From an uncultured Verrucomicrobiota bacterium (GTDB lineage: Bacteria > Verrucomicrobiota > Kiritimatiellia > RFP12 > UBA1067), in the NCBI GenBank assembly GCA_946628745.1, contig CAMOXA010000081.1, positions 1 through 6,947 of the forward strand: a stretch of DNA of 6,947 bases, read 5' to 3'. Shown here piece by piece: positions 6,590 to 6,947 of this stretch. Under the pieces are notes generated by a model, which saw only the letters and a program-made list of their open reading frames with translations, had not been told where the DNA came from and did no database searches. How positions within the stretch are numbered: position 1 is the stretch's first letter; the number at the start of each line of letters is the position of its first letter. The position numbers and the translations under genes are program-made.

Positions 6590-6947
6590 ATGGACAAGCT
6601 ATTCATAATCGACATGATGCCCTTTCTGTACAAGGGCCACTTCGTCTTCCTGAGAAACCCGCGAATGACCGCGAGCGGAATAAACACCTCCGCGCTGCTG
6701 GGCCTCGCGAGCGGGCTGCAATCAATCCTCAAGCGCGAGCGGCCGACCCACGCCGTGCTCGCGATGGATCCCGGCGGGCCGACGTTCCGCCACGAGGCCT
6801 ATCCGCCGTACAAGGCGCAACGCGAGAAGATGCCCGAAGATCTGGCGGCGTCGATACCTTACGCGCTCGAATTGGCGGAAGCGCTGCGCATACCTGTCGT
6901 CCGCGTGGACGGTTTCGAGGCCGACGACGTAATGGGGACACTTGCCG
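6590..6947 (+). CDS. polA: DNA polymerase I, N-terminal 5'-nuclease domain (partial, runs off the right edge)
   Basis: The first 119 residues of DNA polymerase I are present; the frame stays open to the window end, so the rest of the nuclease domain and the polymerase domain lie outside. The visible part is the start of the 5'-3' exonuclease (FEN-type) domain that removes RNA primers and nicked strands. Expected acidic metal-site residues are seen at D8 (FIID), D60 (LAMD), and E110, D112, D113 (GFEADDVMGTLA). Diagnostic stretches are SGINTSALLGL at 29-39, PTFRHE at 64-69 and YKAQREKMPEDL at 74-85. The order and spacing agree with E. coli Pol I (D13, D63, E113, D115, D116). The N-terminus FIIDMMPFLYKGHF and the NPR..ASGINTSA pattern resemble Bacteroidota and PVC forms more than the proteobacterial DGSSYLYRA form. 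The ATG at 6590 aligns with the family N-terminus; an in-frame GTG at 6584 is only two codons upstream. It is divergent from the operon and has its own -10 element 6 nt before the ATG. Confidence 0.95.
   Translation, partial: MDKLFIIDMMPFLYKGHFVFLRNPRMTASGINTSALLGLASGLQSILKRERPTHAVLAMDPGGPTFRHEAYPPYKAQREKMPEDLAASIPYALELAEALRIPVVRVDGFEADDVMGTLA

Noticed and set aside
6544..6941. Two short minus-strand frames opposite polA and the divergent promoter region.
   Set aside because: They lie antisense to clear PolA coding sequence, and neither has a ribosome binding site or recognisable content.

Overview
This GC-rich window comes from a bacterial chromosome. It holds three genes on the minus strand that read as one hemicellulose-degradation operon, followed across a short divergent promoter region by the 5' end of polA on the plus strand. 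Secreted plant-polysaccharide enzymes, a bacterial-type tricorn peptidase with a signal peptide, and a PolA N-terminus of Bacteroidota/PVC-like style suggest an uncultured gut or rumen anaerobe, perhaps from the Verrucomicrobiota (Kiritimatiellae-like). The phylum is an inference; the window has no rRNA or other decisive marker.

Layout in minus-strand transcription order. (1) At 6470-4320 a 716-residue secreted fusion carries an Est1E/LJ0536-type feruloyl (cinnamoyl) esterase at its N-terminus, then a GH43 five-bladed glycosidase and a CBM6-like C-terminus. (2) At 4320-3403 a 305-residue secreted alpha/beta hydrolase of the acetylxylan-esterase-like kind starts inside the stop codon of gene 1 (TGATG) behind a strong ribosome binding site. 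(3) After a 96-nt gap, 3306-58 encodes a 1082-residue secreted tricorn-type peptidase with beta-propeller repeats, a helical domain, a PDZ domain and an S41 serine-peptidase core. On the plus strand, 6590-6947 encodes the first 119 residues of DNA polymerase I and runs off the window edge.

Functionally, genes 1 and 2 fit together for trimming substituted xylan: release of feruloyl groups, release of arabinose or xylose from side chains or ends, and release of acetyl groups. The peptidase is an unexpected partner; it may use cell-wall protein or oligopeptides, or it may simply be adjacent.

The 119-nt region between the divergent start codons contains the same ten bases, ATGGTATAAT, once on each strand. 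Each -10 element lies only 9 or 6 nt from a start codon, so both transcripts are predicted to be leaderless or nearly so. The tail at 1-57 holds only a small GC-rich hairpin and perhaps the start of another minus-strand reading frame. I saw no CRISPR array, tRNA, rRNA, insertion sequence or phage feature.
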